DNA from: Dipylidium caninum
Lineage: Eukaryota > Platyhelminthes > Cestoda > Cyclophyllidea > Dipylidiidae
DNA: 64,000 bases
Assembly (NCBI GenBank): GCA_017562135.1
Contig: QEYB01000282.1
Coordinates: 949,501 to 1,013,500, forward strand
Direction of reading: 5' to 3'
A model generated the notes under the pieces. The model worked only from the letters and a program-made list of their open reading frames with translations. It had not been told where the DNA came from and did no database searches. Below are positions 25,101-42,700 of this stretch, piece after piece (position 1 is the stretch's first letter; each line of letters begins with the position of its first letter). The translations under genes were made by a program, and so were the position numbers.

Positions 25101-28100
25101 CCTCTCGACGGTGTAAGAACTGGAGGGCTTCATCACTCTGAAAGAGTTTTTGGCGCTGGCGCTGACGCCGTGAAAAAGCCTACTTGGGTTGTTAACTTTT
25201 GTTTTTAGGAGACGATGACACAAGAGGAAAAATTTGCTTTACTATTCGCCGCGCTGATTCATGACTTTGAACACGCGGGGACCACCAACGCCTTCCAGAT
25301 TAACGTCAGGTAAGTGAGGACCGCCCTGTCCCGCCCCCGCCTCCCCCTCGGTTCCGCAATCCTCGTGCTCCCAGGCGTGGAGTGGAGCACAGAACAGAAT
25401 TGTTAGGAGTCCTGAGTTGCCTGCCCATTCGTGTGGGGAGACGTCGGCCGAGGAGGCGAAGACGAGCTCACTTTACCCATTATTGTTGCAATCGGACAGG
25501 GAATTTGATGTCTATCCCCTCTCCACAGGTCTCCTCTGGCCCTTCTCTACAATGATCGTGGTGTCCTCGAAAATCATCATATAAGCGCGGCGTATCGAGT
25601 TACCCAACTGCCTGCCTTCAATATCTTCGTCAATGTCCCCCGCAGCAAATTCCAGTAGGTTCTTTGGCGTTTTGACAATTTGGTGTCTCCACCCTTGTCA
25701 CCCTCTCACTGTGCCTCTTTCTCCGTGCCGCATCAGGGAGATACGCCAACTCGTAATCGAGATGGTCATCAATACAGACATGTCCTTACACTTCTCCCAA
25801 ATCAAGACTGTTAGTAAGCTGGTTAAACTGTCTGAACCGTAAGTGGATAACTTTTTTCCTCATTTGTCACCTTGGAAACCATGAAAAGGGCACTTCTGTT
25901 TAGTTTGTGTTCAGCTGCCACTGAGAGAGACACTATGTAACGTGAACTATTTATTTTTATTTAGAAGCCTTAACAGTATTCATCTTATTAATTTCGTAAA
26001 TTTTTTTGCGTATGTGAATTCATTTTTTAGTTATTCTTTCCCTAAGACCGAGTGGAAACAAAACGCGATTTGCATTAATGTTTTGTGTGCAAGTTCAAAG
26101 TGAATCATAGGGTAGTTAAATAGATCTTGAAGAACATTAATATGACATTAAGAGGTGGGACCAATAATAAACAAAATACTCGCTTTTGCCTGCAAAAATT
26201 TCCTTCTGGCAGTGTGAGTAGCGTCAATGAGCCCTGAATCGAGGCAGACCACCGGCGATCGTGGAATCCGCCCCCCACACACAACAACTATTCGTGCACT
26301 TGGGTCCAAAGTAAATAGGAATCCGCCGTCCATTCGACCGTGTTAGAACAAAATCGACGAAGACTTAAAATAAAGTATAAAAACCGGACTCGACGGGCAA
26401 ATGCATATGAGCGACCGTTCACAAGAGCAAGTACGCATGACAACGCTGAACGAAGACCGCTTAAAGTTACTTCTCGACAATATAAGAGTTTAGCACATTC
26501 TCCAGATTCACCCACCGATTATCGCCTTTTGCCTAATTAGGAATAATGTTCAGACGAAAAAAGGAATTACTATTATCAAAATGATTTGGTAAAAGACTTT
26601 GGCCGGAAAGCATCTTCTTTGAATAGAATAAACGCTCTGAAAGATTTCCCTTCTCGTATTAAACACTAGTTTCATAGTTTCCGAAATAGTACTTCCGATA
26701 GAAGACCTGACATCCGCCTGACGTACTCTTCTTTCCTGCGATTTACACACGCAGGATTGAAAGACCGAAGGCGTTTTCCATGCTTCTGCATGCAGCCGAC
26801 ATTTCTCATCCCACCAAGTGTTGGGAGTTGCACGAGAAGTGGACCAACATGCTGGTGGAGGAGTTCTTCAACCAGGTAAAACACTCTCTTCGACTTAAAA
26901 AGGCGTATGAAAGGATGATGCGTTGCTCCACACATTTGGGTGAATAGAAAAACCTTTTCTTGCCTGTAATTTTGTTGCCCTGACGGAAATTATGTAGCCT
27001 CTTGTCTCCTGATGAAAGTCATACTGAAAGGAGACACAGGCACACACAAAGTGACACTGCAGAGTATTTCAAATTACTTGAACAAAAAAAGAAAAAAAAA
27101 CATAAAATAACAATTTTTTGGAATGTGTGGTCGCCTCTCCTGGTGGAAGGGTAATCTCCTTTGCAGGGCGATCGCGAGACGGCTCTCGGGCTTCCGTGCT
27201 CCCCATTGTGCGACCGACATACTACCATGGTACCGCAAAGCCAAGTCGGTAATATTCCATTCATCAAAGTTGTGCCTCTTTTATGCATAGTTAGAAGTAC
27301 CGAAGAAGAGGGGAAAGAAGGCGGGCGGGTTGGGGGAGGAGAAGGAGGAGAAGAAGAAGAAGAAGGAGAAGAAGAGAAGTGGAAAATGGGGGAGGGTGAG
27401 GGTAAGGGGCAGGCGAGAGAGGTGAAAGAGGCTTTCTCTCGAGGGAGACTACTCACACCATGGCCATAAAATTAATTCTCTGAATTCATCAACCGGAGGT
27501 TAGGTAGTACCACGACTAACCAGTTGATGGAGGAATTCATCCCCTCTTCCCCTTCCAAATTCGTGTGCCTCTTTTATGGAAAGCTTCTTCATTCTGACAG
27601 TCGGTAGTGAATTATGGTGAGGCTTATTTCGTGCCCAGGGTGCCTGTCGCAGTGTGCGTCGTCATGAGGCCATTTTACCGGGAGGTGACAATTAAAGGCA
27701 ACTTCTTGTTGCAAAGGAAATGCTGTGCTGGTGTCCCGAAGACTGAAACTTCTCTACCAATTTTTAGGATTCATCAATTTTATCGTAATGCCGACGTTCC
27801 AGCTGTTGAAGGAGATGTTGGAGAAGATTTATAGTGACTCGAAAACACAAGAAGGGGAGGGTCAAAGGTCCCATTTGGAGGAGGCTGATGTAAACCACAC
27901 GAAATTCCCCGCAGGTGAGACTGTGCAGTCAAATGTCAAAAAAAAGTCCCATAGCACCCCATATTTTAATGCTTCTCCTATCCACAAGAAGCCTTTGTGA
28001 CACGGTACACTTCTCATTGATTTCCTCTGCCCTTTCTCCCTCCAGAATTTAAGTGGATGGAACAACTGCGGGAAAACAAAAGTGTCTGGGAGACAAGGGC

Positions 28101-28137
28101 ATCTCAAGACGCAACGGGCAATTCCGACTCCACCTAG
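19155..28137 (+). CDS. PDE1: Calcium/calmodulin-dependent cyclic nucleotide phosphodiesterase (PDE1)
   Basis: Thirteen exons: 19155-19261, 19621-19734, 19948-20220, 22259-22322, 22710-22829, 24520-24660, 25209-25309, 25529-25654, 25737-25838, 26755-26875, 27167-27248, 27768-27914, 28046-28137. Every junction is GT-AG and in phase, giving 1590 nt and 529 aa, normal for PDE1. PDE1 hydrolyses cAMP and cGMP in the cytosol when Ca2+/calmodulin binds. The amino-terminal exons match the PDE1 regulatory region (LRQLVQQV, VSKEVRSWLETTFTKQ). The catalytic domain keeps the metal ligands: H251 and H255 in HNLIHAADV, H291-D292 in ALIHDFEHAGTTN, and D398 in LLHAADISHP; the invariant Gln is Q449 in MVPQSQVG. 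Exon 3 adds an Asp/Gly-rich linker. Exon 4 matches the family in length and phase only, so it is the weakest exon. Confidence 0.95.
20221..22258 (+). other. Large PDE1 intron 3
   Basis: No family-matching exon was found here. One short frame around 20530-20640 (Ser/Glu/Asp-rich, ending EALDEKLSLSELDV then a stop at CAT TAG) looks coding-like. It lacks a good donor and would break the phase fit of exons 3 and 4. It might be an alternative exon or nothing. Confidence 0.3.
25900..26690 (+). repeat. Dispersed repeat, copy B, inside a PDE1 intron
   Basis: Lies in the intron between the IRQLVIEMV exon and the HAADISHP exon, in the same orientation as copy A at 15.58-16.53 kb. Short identical blocks alternate with diverged ones over roughly 0.8 kb, which marks an old insertion. 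No open frame is conserved between the two copies. Confidence 0.7.
27302..27430 (+). repeat. Near-pure purine (GAA/GGA) tract
   Basis: About 130 nt of almost uninterrupted A and G, built from GAA, GGA and GAGG units, in the PDE1 intron after the exon for CDRHTTMVPQSQVG. Such tracts can adopt triplex (H-DNA) structures; here that is inference. Confidence 0.7.
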
Positions 28138-31100
28138 ATACCTTTTCCGCGGATTTCTTTTTCTCCTTTCACCTAAATTTTGTAATTTGTGCCCCGGAGT
28201 CCAGAGTAGAGTTTTTGCCAATTTTCTGGTGTGACTGCCTGATCTCACTCGGCCATGGTGCATCATCATTTCACACTGTTTATTTTTACTTTATGGATCT
28301 GCTACTTACAAATTATAAGTAGGTTAACGTGGTTTGGCGTTGCGATGAGGTTGAGAATTTCCCTTCACAACACATTTTCTTTAAAGATCCATAAATGCAA
28401 TCGCCAGACCTCACCAAGTAATTTTCCATGTACAAATGTCGCAATAATTTGTTAGTTTTACCTAGATTTAAACCCTAACCCCCCTACCTGCTTCCGACAA
28501 GCCTTAAATTAAAAACGAAGTAATCGCCTTCTCGTCTCCTCCAAGAAAAGTGTGCAAAAAGTGTAACAAAGAAGGACAGAGGACATGACGAACAACTTCT
28601 GATCTTCATTCACAATAAATTTATATGTGAACATCTCTCGGACATTAGTAGTCAGCTAAAATGCGGCGAAATCGTGTGAGGAGTGGCCCCAGTGGTCTAC
28701 TGCCTTTGGCTGAATCGCTTCTCCGGGGCGGTGGATACCACTGTAACGCAGCCCGCAGGGGCGGGGTGCCATGCTCCTCGACATGCTCGTCCATCCATTC
28801 ATCGTCCGATCCCTCTTGTCGTGGATGAGGCTAAAAGGTGTACACAATGTTTGAACAATTTCCCTTTCTCTCCGCTGTCTCTTGTCCTCTCGCCCCTAAA
28901 CGCCATCTCTACTTCCATAGTCCTCTAAGCAACGTCCACTTGAACTATCTCTCATGTAGCACTACCGTGCTTGTAAGCCTCCATGGGAGTCAACCACTTG
29001 GCAATCAGAGTGACGACATGCATGTTTTCCGACATTTTTCCACCTTCCCACGACATAACCGCTTTCATTTGGAACAACGCCTTCGTCAAATCCGTCTTCA
29101 CACCTCACATCTCATCGTCTTGAGTTAATATGCAATTCATTTACACTTAATGGGTGACAATGACTACGTCGTTGGATGAAGGCAGGAATGCTAGCTCGCA
29201 TTAATGACGCTGGGTCGCCTCACGCATCCCTTCATGAGTGACTTTCAGAAGTCAAAATGCGAACACGAGACAAGGCAGGGGTAAATGATAAGCGTGATGG
29301 ATTTGGGAGATTTTAAGAACTCAATTAATAAAGGAGTTGTGGATGACGTACGTGGTATGGCGAGGCAGAGGTCAGGTGAATAAAAACGATGCAAGTTAAG
29401 AGGTAAAGTTGCATCTTCCTCGAGTGATATCCACCGCACCGACCCTTTTATAGTCCTCATCGTCGCCTTTTTTCCCGCGATGGCCAATCAAGTGGAAGCA
29501 CGTGTCTAACAAGCATGTCAGGGCCGTTGTTTCCAGCCTCAAGGGTGATGTGTTTATTTCCTTGTTTACCAGTCCCTGTCTGTCCTATGTTCCGCGGTCA
29601 GATGCATTGCTACTTCACACAACACGAAGCGGGAAATGTGGAAAGCGTCTACTCTGGTGTATAGTGGAATATTCACCCGATTCCTTGTGAATTCGACATT
29701 CCATGCGCCTGGAATACCAGCGACTTGTGAAGATCCCAGCGGAAGTGGTTGTGAACTGGATAATCCGTAACAAGTTTTTACTTTCATGGGAATCTCTTCA
29801 CGATGGACGCTTTGGGTCGACCATCATCATCGGACTGTGTGCCGCGAGTCTAAGGCGTCCAGAGGCGCCGAAGGGGGAGGAGGATTCTTCCGAAGGTGGC
29901 CTCCCCCTCACCTGCTCCTTCAAAGTGCACATCCAACCTCCTTCAATGCGGTGTATCTACGCTTCCACGAGGTCAATCCTCAACAGATCCATTCAGATGA
30001 AGGAGCGATTTCTGCCGTGGGAGATTTTTCATGGCAAAAATGGTTCTATGAAGTGTGTTGACCCATCGAGAAACGATGCCGCTTGCGCCCTCTCTCTCTC
30101 TCTCTAGGGGGTTCGAGAGGGAACGCATAAAAGCGCTAACCGTGACCCCCGTGCGTCGTGGCGACGCCTTCCCCCTTGTGGCATGTCAAGGGAGGATAAC
30201 TCGAGGCCGAGAAGTGGACTAATGGCCCCAAAGCCTGGCATCGCGACGGTGTGAAAACGCCTGAATGGTGTGCCGCCTACGCGGCCAAATCGCCCTTCTC
30301 CCGGTTGAATTGCGAGTGGGCGTTCAGTGGGCACCTGCTGGTCGGCAACTTCAAACTGAATCGACTGAAGGGGGTCCACTCGACATCCAGCGTCTGAACT
30401 GTCCGACGACTGCTTTGGCAGCCCATTGGACTACACAACTGCCCGAAGCATCTTCAAGGCGTCAAGTCTCCTTCCACTCCACTCCACTTCCCTCGCTCTC
30501 CGGCTCTCTGATGCCTCCAAGTGGACTGCGCTCGGAGCGCCCGAGGCGCCCCGGCTTTGGTCTCAGCTCGTCCCGCGCTGACAAGTGCCTCCACCGAGAT
30601 CGTTTCCCCCTCACAGGCTGTGATTGTACCCTTTCCAACTGTTGAGCAATCAACACACACTGTTCGCCTGAATGCCACCACCCCGTGAATCGGGCTACAA
30701 GTGGATGTCACGGGAGCTCACAAAGATGTCACACGAAAAGTCATGGCACGACCCGCGGTCCTACAAAGGAAGCCCCTCCTCGTCAAATTCCCACACACAC
30801 CACAGCGATGTGTGTCGCATCCCCAAGCGAGGCGGAATCACTGCCAGTCGACACCGTCGTTCAAACCCCTGGGATCGTCACGCACGACTTCGAACTCCCG
30901 AAGGTGGCACACGGTGGAAGACAAGAGATTGGGATGGAGCGATCCCAATCCCGTCACTTAGTTAGATTTAATACATCCGAAATTTAATTTAAACGATCCA
31001 CTAAACGCCGTAGGCTAGACGGAATAACTGGCCAAATTAGCATACACTTCACGACAAAACCCTCCCCATCCAACTGCCACTGCCGAGCGGATTCAGCCTC

Positions 31101-31315
31101 GCGGAGAGGGGGGAGGCGACATAAGGAGTTTGGGAGATTTCGAACTATCATTCCCCCCTCTCCTCTAATCGACTACTGGAAAAGACAATTATCAGTACAA
31201 AAAGCGTATGTAGTATTAAAATGATACTTCAATTACTCCTCCACACTATTCCTCTTCACAAATAGAAAATTTCCGTAAATGCACTGAGGAGGCGGGTAAC
31301 GCGCGAGCAAGGAGC
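28138..31315. other. Interval between the convergent PDE1 and MCM6 genes
   Basis: Contains both 3' untranslated regions. A run of CT dinucleotides ends at an AG at about 30090-30107, and the following 29.7-31.0 kb is GC-richer with long overlapping open frames on both strands. None has a recognisable domain, and no consistent exon chain could be built. It may be a fast-evolving or decayed gene, or only stop-poor GC-rich sequence. Confidence 0.35.
28614..28619 (+). promoter_or_regulatory. Candidate PDE1 polyadenylation signal AATAAA
   Basis: This AATAAA lies about 480 nt after the PDE1 stop codon, in AT-rich sequence on the gene's strand. Confidence 0.4.
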
Positions 31316-36741
<5,426 letters not shown>

Positions 36742-36998
36742 TTCGGCCGCACCGGTACAAGCCTAGGAGTACAGCAAGCCGACCAATCGTAATAGGGGGC
36801 ATAAAGTCCGGCGTTAGCAATAATGGTGGTTCGTGTGTGATCCTATACTATTTTTAATCGTGGACATTGTTAGTAATATATTAAGTGAGCCCTTGTACAG
36901 GCGACAAAAATGAACACGACGGGCTAAGCGTATTGGTAAATACAAGGGCGGGTGACCGAGGCATACGGACATACCGAACTGCGAGAATGAGGCCCTTG

Positions 36999-37010
36999 TT
37001 GGCGGGATTA
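36999..37010 (-). promoter_or_regulatory. Possible E2F-like site upstream of MCM6
   Basis: The minus strand reads TAATCCCGCCAA about 260 nt upstream of the MCM6 start, close to the E2F core TTTCCCGC. MCM genes are classic E2F targets in animals. The two leading bases differ from consensus, so this is only a candidate. Confidence 0.25.
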
Positions 37011-38170
37011 TCAATCATTTCTTATATCCATGTAAATAAACAAAAATTCACTTTTAAGCGGGGCAATTTTTCTTCCCTTTGATACTTGTCGGAGAAAAAA
37101 AGCATTTTATTAAGTGTTAAGCGGTCTAGGCCCTTATGCAACTTTATGGGTGCTTGCATATAAATGACGTAACGCTTGCTTGCCATTACTAAAGTTAATG
37201 CAAGTGGGAACGCCTGCATTTGTGCTCATTCTGGTTCTGTGGAAAGACTACTACTGAGAGCCATAGTGTCATAGACAGCCTGAGCTTACATTTCTTGGTT
37301 TTGTTTGTGGCCCGAAATTCGTTGGCCACCCGCTTTACCATCCTAAACTTAAGGCAAGAAATTATCTCACAAGTAGTAATGGCGTAAATGGCATTACAAG
37401 TCCCGTCCTAGTCAATAACATGAAAGACCATTAACTTGCCGTTTTTGAGAGTTTGAGCGATGTGAATAAAAGTGACGGCCATCGCAAACACATTTTCTGA
37501 GCAATAAATATCAAAAGCGCGAAAATGAAGGAGGATGGTCTTTACGTTAACATCGATTTTATTCTCCTCCCTGCTGATGACATCTTCCATAAGGCTAAAT
37601 TGGAAGAAGGGATTCAGGAGTGTCAATTGGATAATTCTCGATTTTTCCCTGAATTCCACCAGAAAACTTCCTTTTGGGTTCACTTTCTGCGTCAGAATCT
37701 GAATATATCTTTTCAGTGTATATCTAAACCTGTAATTTCCCTGCGCGTACACCATTCTTAAACCCGTCCACATTGTGTTCGCTGCGAAAATATTCAAGGC
37801 TTTTTACTTTCTTTGCATCGAGTTTTGCTTTAATGAATCGAAGAAATCAGGGACCTCTCTTCATACGACAATAACTGTCGTCCTCTAATGATTACCTTAG
37901 CCTTCGGAGACTTTTTCTAATTCCCGATAAGACGGGTGTTTTGAATGTCAATATAGTCCAAGAGTAGCACTTCAACTACACTAACAACAGAATCCGTTGT
38001 CAGAATATAAAAAACTCTCATGGCTTGGCTTATTTTTCTGATACATCGTAGTATAGGCTCTGTGTAGCTGCATGGCCGCAAAAAATCTAACAGTTGTCCT
38101 TCCCGAATGCTTCTGTTCCAATTTCGCGGCCCAGCAGATATGTTGGTTGCGCACAGCTATCCGACCAAGT

Positions 38171-38234
38171 TGACCACAATCTTGGATGTCAACTACAAAA
38201 TTTGACCACAATCTTGGATGTCAACTACAAAATT
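38171..38234. repeat. Exact tandem duplication, 2 x 32 bp
   Basis: The unit beginning TGACCACAATCTTGGATG and ending ACAAAATT occurs twice back to back at 38171-38202 and 38203-38234 with no mismatch. Perfect identity means a recent event or an assembly artefact. Confidence 0.95.
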
Positions 38235-39621
38235 GGCTATATTCGCCTCACCAACTTATTTTAATTGAAATGCTGAACCCGCCAAAAAAGGCTTTCAACT
38301 CTTTTCACTGGATAACTACCGCCGGCCAGAGTATTTCTCAAACAAATGAACTCATGTTACAGAGTTACCAGGCCTCCTTTATGGCCACCAAATTCATGCC
38401 TAGGACACTATTGATGAAGTGTCTTGCCAAGAGGTCGTCCCGAGATTAAAGGGTTGAGAAGACACGTAAAAACACCGCGTCTGTGACCAACAACACACAC
38501 GAGTACGCTACTTGCCATTCCAGCTCACTGAGGACGAGTATTTACCTCCTCCGAAGGGACCACATTATTTATTTACCATTTGCATCACCGTGATACCAGA
38601 CGATAAAGGCACCTCTCCACACGTACAGATCGCCTAGGTAAAGAAAGGACAGCACAACTTCCCTATGAGGTCATCAGCAACCCCAATGTCAGATCTACAA
38701 CACCCAAAGGAGAGGGGATTTAAAAGATATTTCAGCAAAATAACATTATTCAAAATATGATTTGTTCCGGTAAATAATATAGGTCAGGCAGATGAATAAA
38801 GGGTAAATTGAAAGTAATAGGAGTAGGGGAAACAAAACGCCGGCACCACTCGAATATCGTTTGATGTGAAGTGATGACATTGCCATAAAAGAAACGAAGG
38901 ACGGAGTTGCCACCGGCATTGATAATTTTTTTCACTCAAACTCGTCTTCCTAGAAGACAATTTTATGTAGATATCAGCATATATGAAAATCGGTACCATA
39001 GAGCACACTTTCTGAAGGATGGAAGGGGGAGAGGGGCGAAGAGGCTTCAACACAAGGTTGAAAGATGACAAGTATTAACACTGGGGAAGGGACTGATGCA
39101 GAATCTATGACAGGGAGAAAAGTATAAGTGTCAGTGAATCTGATGTTTAATCTGTACGGAGAGGGATGGGAGTAGAGAGAAAAAATTGATCTAGGGGGAG
39201 ATGTCCTTCTGCCTTACCCCTGTCCTGGTAAATGCGGAATGTTTGTGGATTCCCAACATCTGAATGCCTTCGGTAGCAACAAAAGGAGCTATTTTGAAGA
39301 TGTCAAACAACCTGTGATCGAAATGTTCAAAAATAAGTCAAATTTCAGAAGGCTAATTTATTAACAATGAAGTTAAATCATGTCAAGCCTCAATCTACGT
39401 GAATGCATTCCAAGAACATCATAAAATTTCTAGCAGTCCTCAGAAAAAAAAACAGAATCCCCCTTATGCTACAAATTAAATTTGTGCCACTAGGAGATAC
39501 CAGATAATTTAAAGCCAATTGCATTCATCTCATCAACGAAACACCATTCTTGATTATATTACAGACGCAGGGTGAATTGACATAACCTAGACTACCAAAC
39601 ACCGAAATTCAGCCAATCATG

Positions 39622-39671
39622 TAGAATCTCTCACAACCTATCATGCTAGAATCTCTCACAACCTATCATGC
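39622..39671. repeat. Exact tandem duplication, 2 x 25 bp
   Basis: The 25-bp unit starting TAGAATCTCTCACAACC and ending ATCATGC is repeated exactly at 39622-39646 and 39647-39671, just downstream (minus sense) of the stop codon of the low-complexity exons. Confidence 0.95.
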
Positions 39672-39716
39672 CTTTTCAAAATGAATGGCACTAAATAGAT
39701 ATTTGTAGACTAGACC

Positions 39717-42700
39717 TCAACCGTTACTGTTGGCATTGTGGGTGGCAGAAGAGGACGAGGAGGAGCAGGAAGAGGATACGGCGTTGGGTGGGGGTCGGGT
39801 AGGTGACGTAACTTTGAGGTGACTGAAGGCTAGGGCGACCTGGGAGATGGCGGCAGTAGCGGCAGCAGGCTCATGGACTGGAGTGGAGGGAAATGAGGCT
39901 CCTCCGCCACCACAAACACCAGGAATAACTGAGCTGGAAGCGTTTGCTGCATGGTGTTGTTGCGGTTCCGAGAGAGAGACATTCGCCCTTCCGCTAAACA
40001 GCGACAACTAATAAGGAGGAAAATTTGTTAAAGTATTATTTACGTATATTCCTATTTATCTTAAGGCTACGGACCACATTGCGCTTATTGCGCCGTCCAG
40101 ATGTGCCTGTAATGGCAGCGTTAGAATTGGTGGAGACAAGTGTGGGCGGAGGAGAAAAACGCGAAGGAGCAGTGCTAGCCGCAGCCGTAGACAGACACAT
40201 GGTAGACCGACTGCTAGTGGGTGCATTGATACAGACATCCTGTCCAGTGTCAAGAGAGGTTGAAGAGGAGGGTAAGTCGACCGCAGAGCGTCGGTTACTC
40301 TGGAAGGCAGAAAATGCTGTTGCACCCATACGGTGCTGCTGCTGCTGCTGTGTACAGACGCGATGACAGTAAGTGGAATAATGCTGCTCAGCAGCAACCG
40401 CTGGTAAGTGACGAGACTCTGGCGGCGGGGCCGCTATCGTATTTGACTGGTAATGAGAGTAGTGTTGGCGATTGTGGTAATTAGATTTCTACAAAACAGA
40501 CACCTGATCAGATGATATTAAATACAAAGAATTGTTGTTGAGTAATTAGGAGGACTCACGAAAGACGAGTATTCCTCAAGTGGTGTAATCAGGGAAGAGG
40601 ATATAGTGTTGCTGTTGTTATTGGTATTGGCAGGATGTCTTCGAGACGATGAAAGTGAGGAAGGCGGTGGATGTGGGAGATTCTGACGGGGTATACAAAG
40701 CCTATGGGGGCAGGTGGGGAGGTGCCAGTGACGCGGTTGGGGCACCGTTACCTTCTTAGCATCCTCATTCTTAGGCCCCATCGACGCCTCCTCCTTTCCT
40801 CCATTTAAAGTTCGAACGGACGACACCAGCTGCATTAACTCGGACAGAGAAGCGACTCTCAAGCGGGGAGGCAAAAGTCTTTCACCACTCCCCGGCCCCT
40901 CAACCATTCCCTCGATCTCGTCAAAAGGAAACGGTGGTGTGGAAGCCTTAGAAGTCGTGTCCGTTGAGCATCCACCACCACTGCTACCTATCCCATTGTC
41001 TGCGCGCTGAGGAGTTCCGGGGCTGGAGATGAGTTAAATATGCTTCAGTAAGACAATGAAGGGATTTTGACTTTAAGAAGTTTTTTCCCATGTAAATATT
41101 GAGGTTGCAAGAATAGTCTGTAGATAAAGGAAGCCGCTCATAGCGTACTATTCAACAACATAAAACGAAAAGTAGTTAGAAAACGAAAAGGCTTACAAAA
41201 CCAAAAAAATAGTGATTCGAAAGTGCACTAGTTAAAAAACTACTAGAAAGAGGATATACATCTCAGACCACCTCATTTCAACGAGGCTGATAAAAAAATA
41301 AGGCTAAAGTAGGTCGGCCATGAAGTACAATTAAATTTGAATCAAGATGTTCCATTTAGGAAACTTGAACGAAACGGCAAATGCGGTTTTATGTGTCAAC
41401 AGGATGGAGTACATAATTTAATCCACAAGAAATTGTGGAAACGAGAAAAAGTAAAAAACCAAACAACGTATGGCAGGATTCTCCAGATTTGGTAAATGAG
41501 TGTGATGTAGAGATTTGAGGAGAGAACCATTTGCAAACTTTGCAGTAGAGGAGAAAAGAGACTAGTTAAAATTTGTACCTTGGAGGCATGCAGGGGGAAG
41601 TGAAGTCGGTAGCGCGTGCAGAACTGGGTGTGGAGGAAGGAGTGTTTGAAAACGAGATGACTGTGTCAGCAGCTCCACCGGCCACCGTCGTAGTATTAGT
41701 ATTCGTCGAGGCGAGGGACGACGATGTTTCACCTCCACAAGGCGTGCTGACGGAGCGACGACGCTCTCGTGGGCGAACCAAACCGCTAGTGACCGCGCGG
41801 ATGCCCGAGGTGAGGAAAGAAGAAACACTGCCACCAGCTGGCGCTGTAGGAATGGAGCCTCCGGAAGGAGTCTGCTGATGGTGGACGTAGTGGTGCTGGA
41901 TTAAGCCGCCCTTGTTAGAGAGGCTCAAATCAAGACCTGTGGTGAAGAGGAGAGCATTAGCAGATATGCTTCACGCTTTGAAGAGTGCTAAAAACAAAAA
42001 GCAAGATAAAGTCGTCATCGGCGACATGAAATACCCGAAGGATGGACTTCACCGGAGCAGGATAATCGAGAGGATTAGGCAATTAAAGCGACAAAACCCC
42101 ACGTGTTATCGTTTGGTATATTCATTAACGGAGATATCTTTAAAATACGACAATTGAAGTAATAAGTATTTCATTAAAAAAATGTGGCCACAAGAGTCTG
42201 ACATTGACTACTTCAAATTTCACCTAGAATCGCCAGTAGCTGAGACAATAGGGCCACTTGTCCTGGGGAATAATAGTCACATTTTGCCTCGTGATCATTT
42301 CTCTAATACATCACACTCCACCGATCATACTGAACTACAATGAAGGTTGAGACCAAACCGCATGGAAATGACATTCCTCTTCCAGCCCCCTTGAAGGAAA
42401 ATCTGGCATGGTGTTACAAACGCCATAAATAGAGATTATTCGTATTGGAAGAGGAGTATTTAACTAAGTAAGAATATCAATGATTGACAAAAATCAACGC
42501 GATTAGCAGATTATTCACACTACGTCGACAGAATCTCTCAATTATGCAGCTATTGCTCCAAAATCCCGAGCTTACTCTTTTGTCCAACGGGAGGCTGCTT
42601 CATTGAAAAATGATGCGATGTCGTTTGCGATTTTGTGTTCTGTGGCACGTTAAACGTGGGGCGTTCGGTGTGGGGACAAGGAACGAGCAGGACAGTTCCG

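Larger units (their letters stand above)
36742..39716. other. Interval between MCM6 and the p190-like low-complexity exons
   Basis: The part at about 37.3-38.65 kb is T-rich on the + strand, unlike its A-rich surroundings, and holds protein-like + strand fragments: 37525-37761 (78 codons) and about 38477-38637 (a frame containing LPFQLTEDEYLPPPKG). They lie in different frames, are not joined by evident splice sites, and match nothing I recognise. A decayed or fast-evolving + strand gene is possible. Confidence 0.3.

Noticed and set aside
27019..27456. 145-codon minus-strand open frame, Ser/Pro-rich
   Set aside because: It is the complement of the purine tract and of a PDE1 exon; poly-Ser/Pro arises from the GGA/GAA repeats read backwards.
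40025..40484. Two + strand open frames with a Cys run
   Set aside because: The Cys run is a CTG/GCT triplet repeat read in an alternative frame; the minus strand has the continuous Ser/Thr-rich coding pattern.
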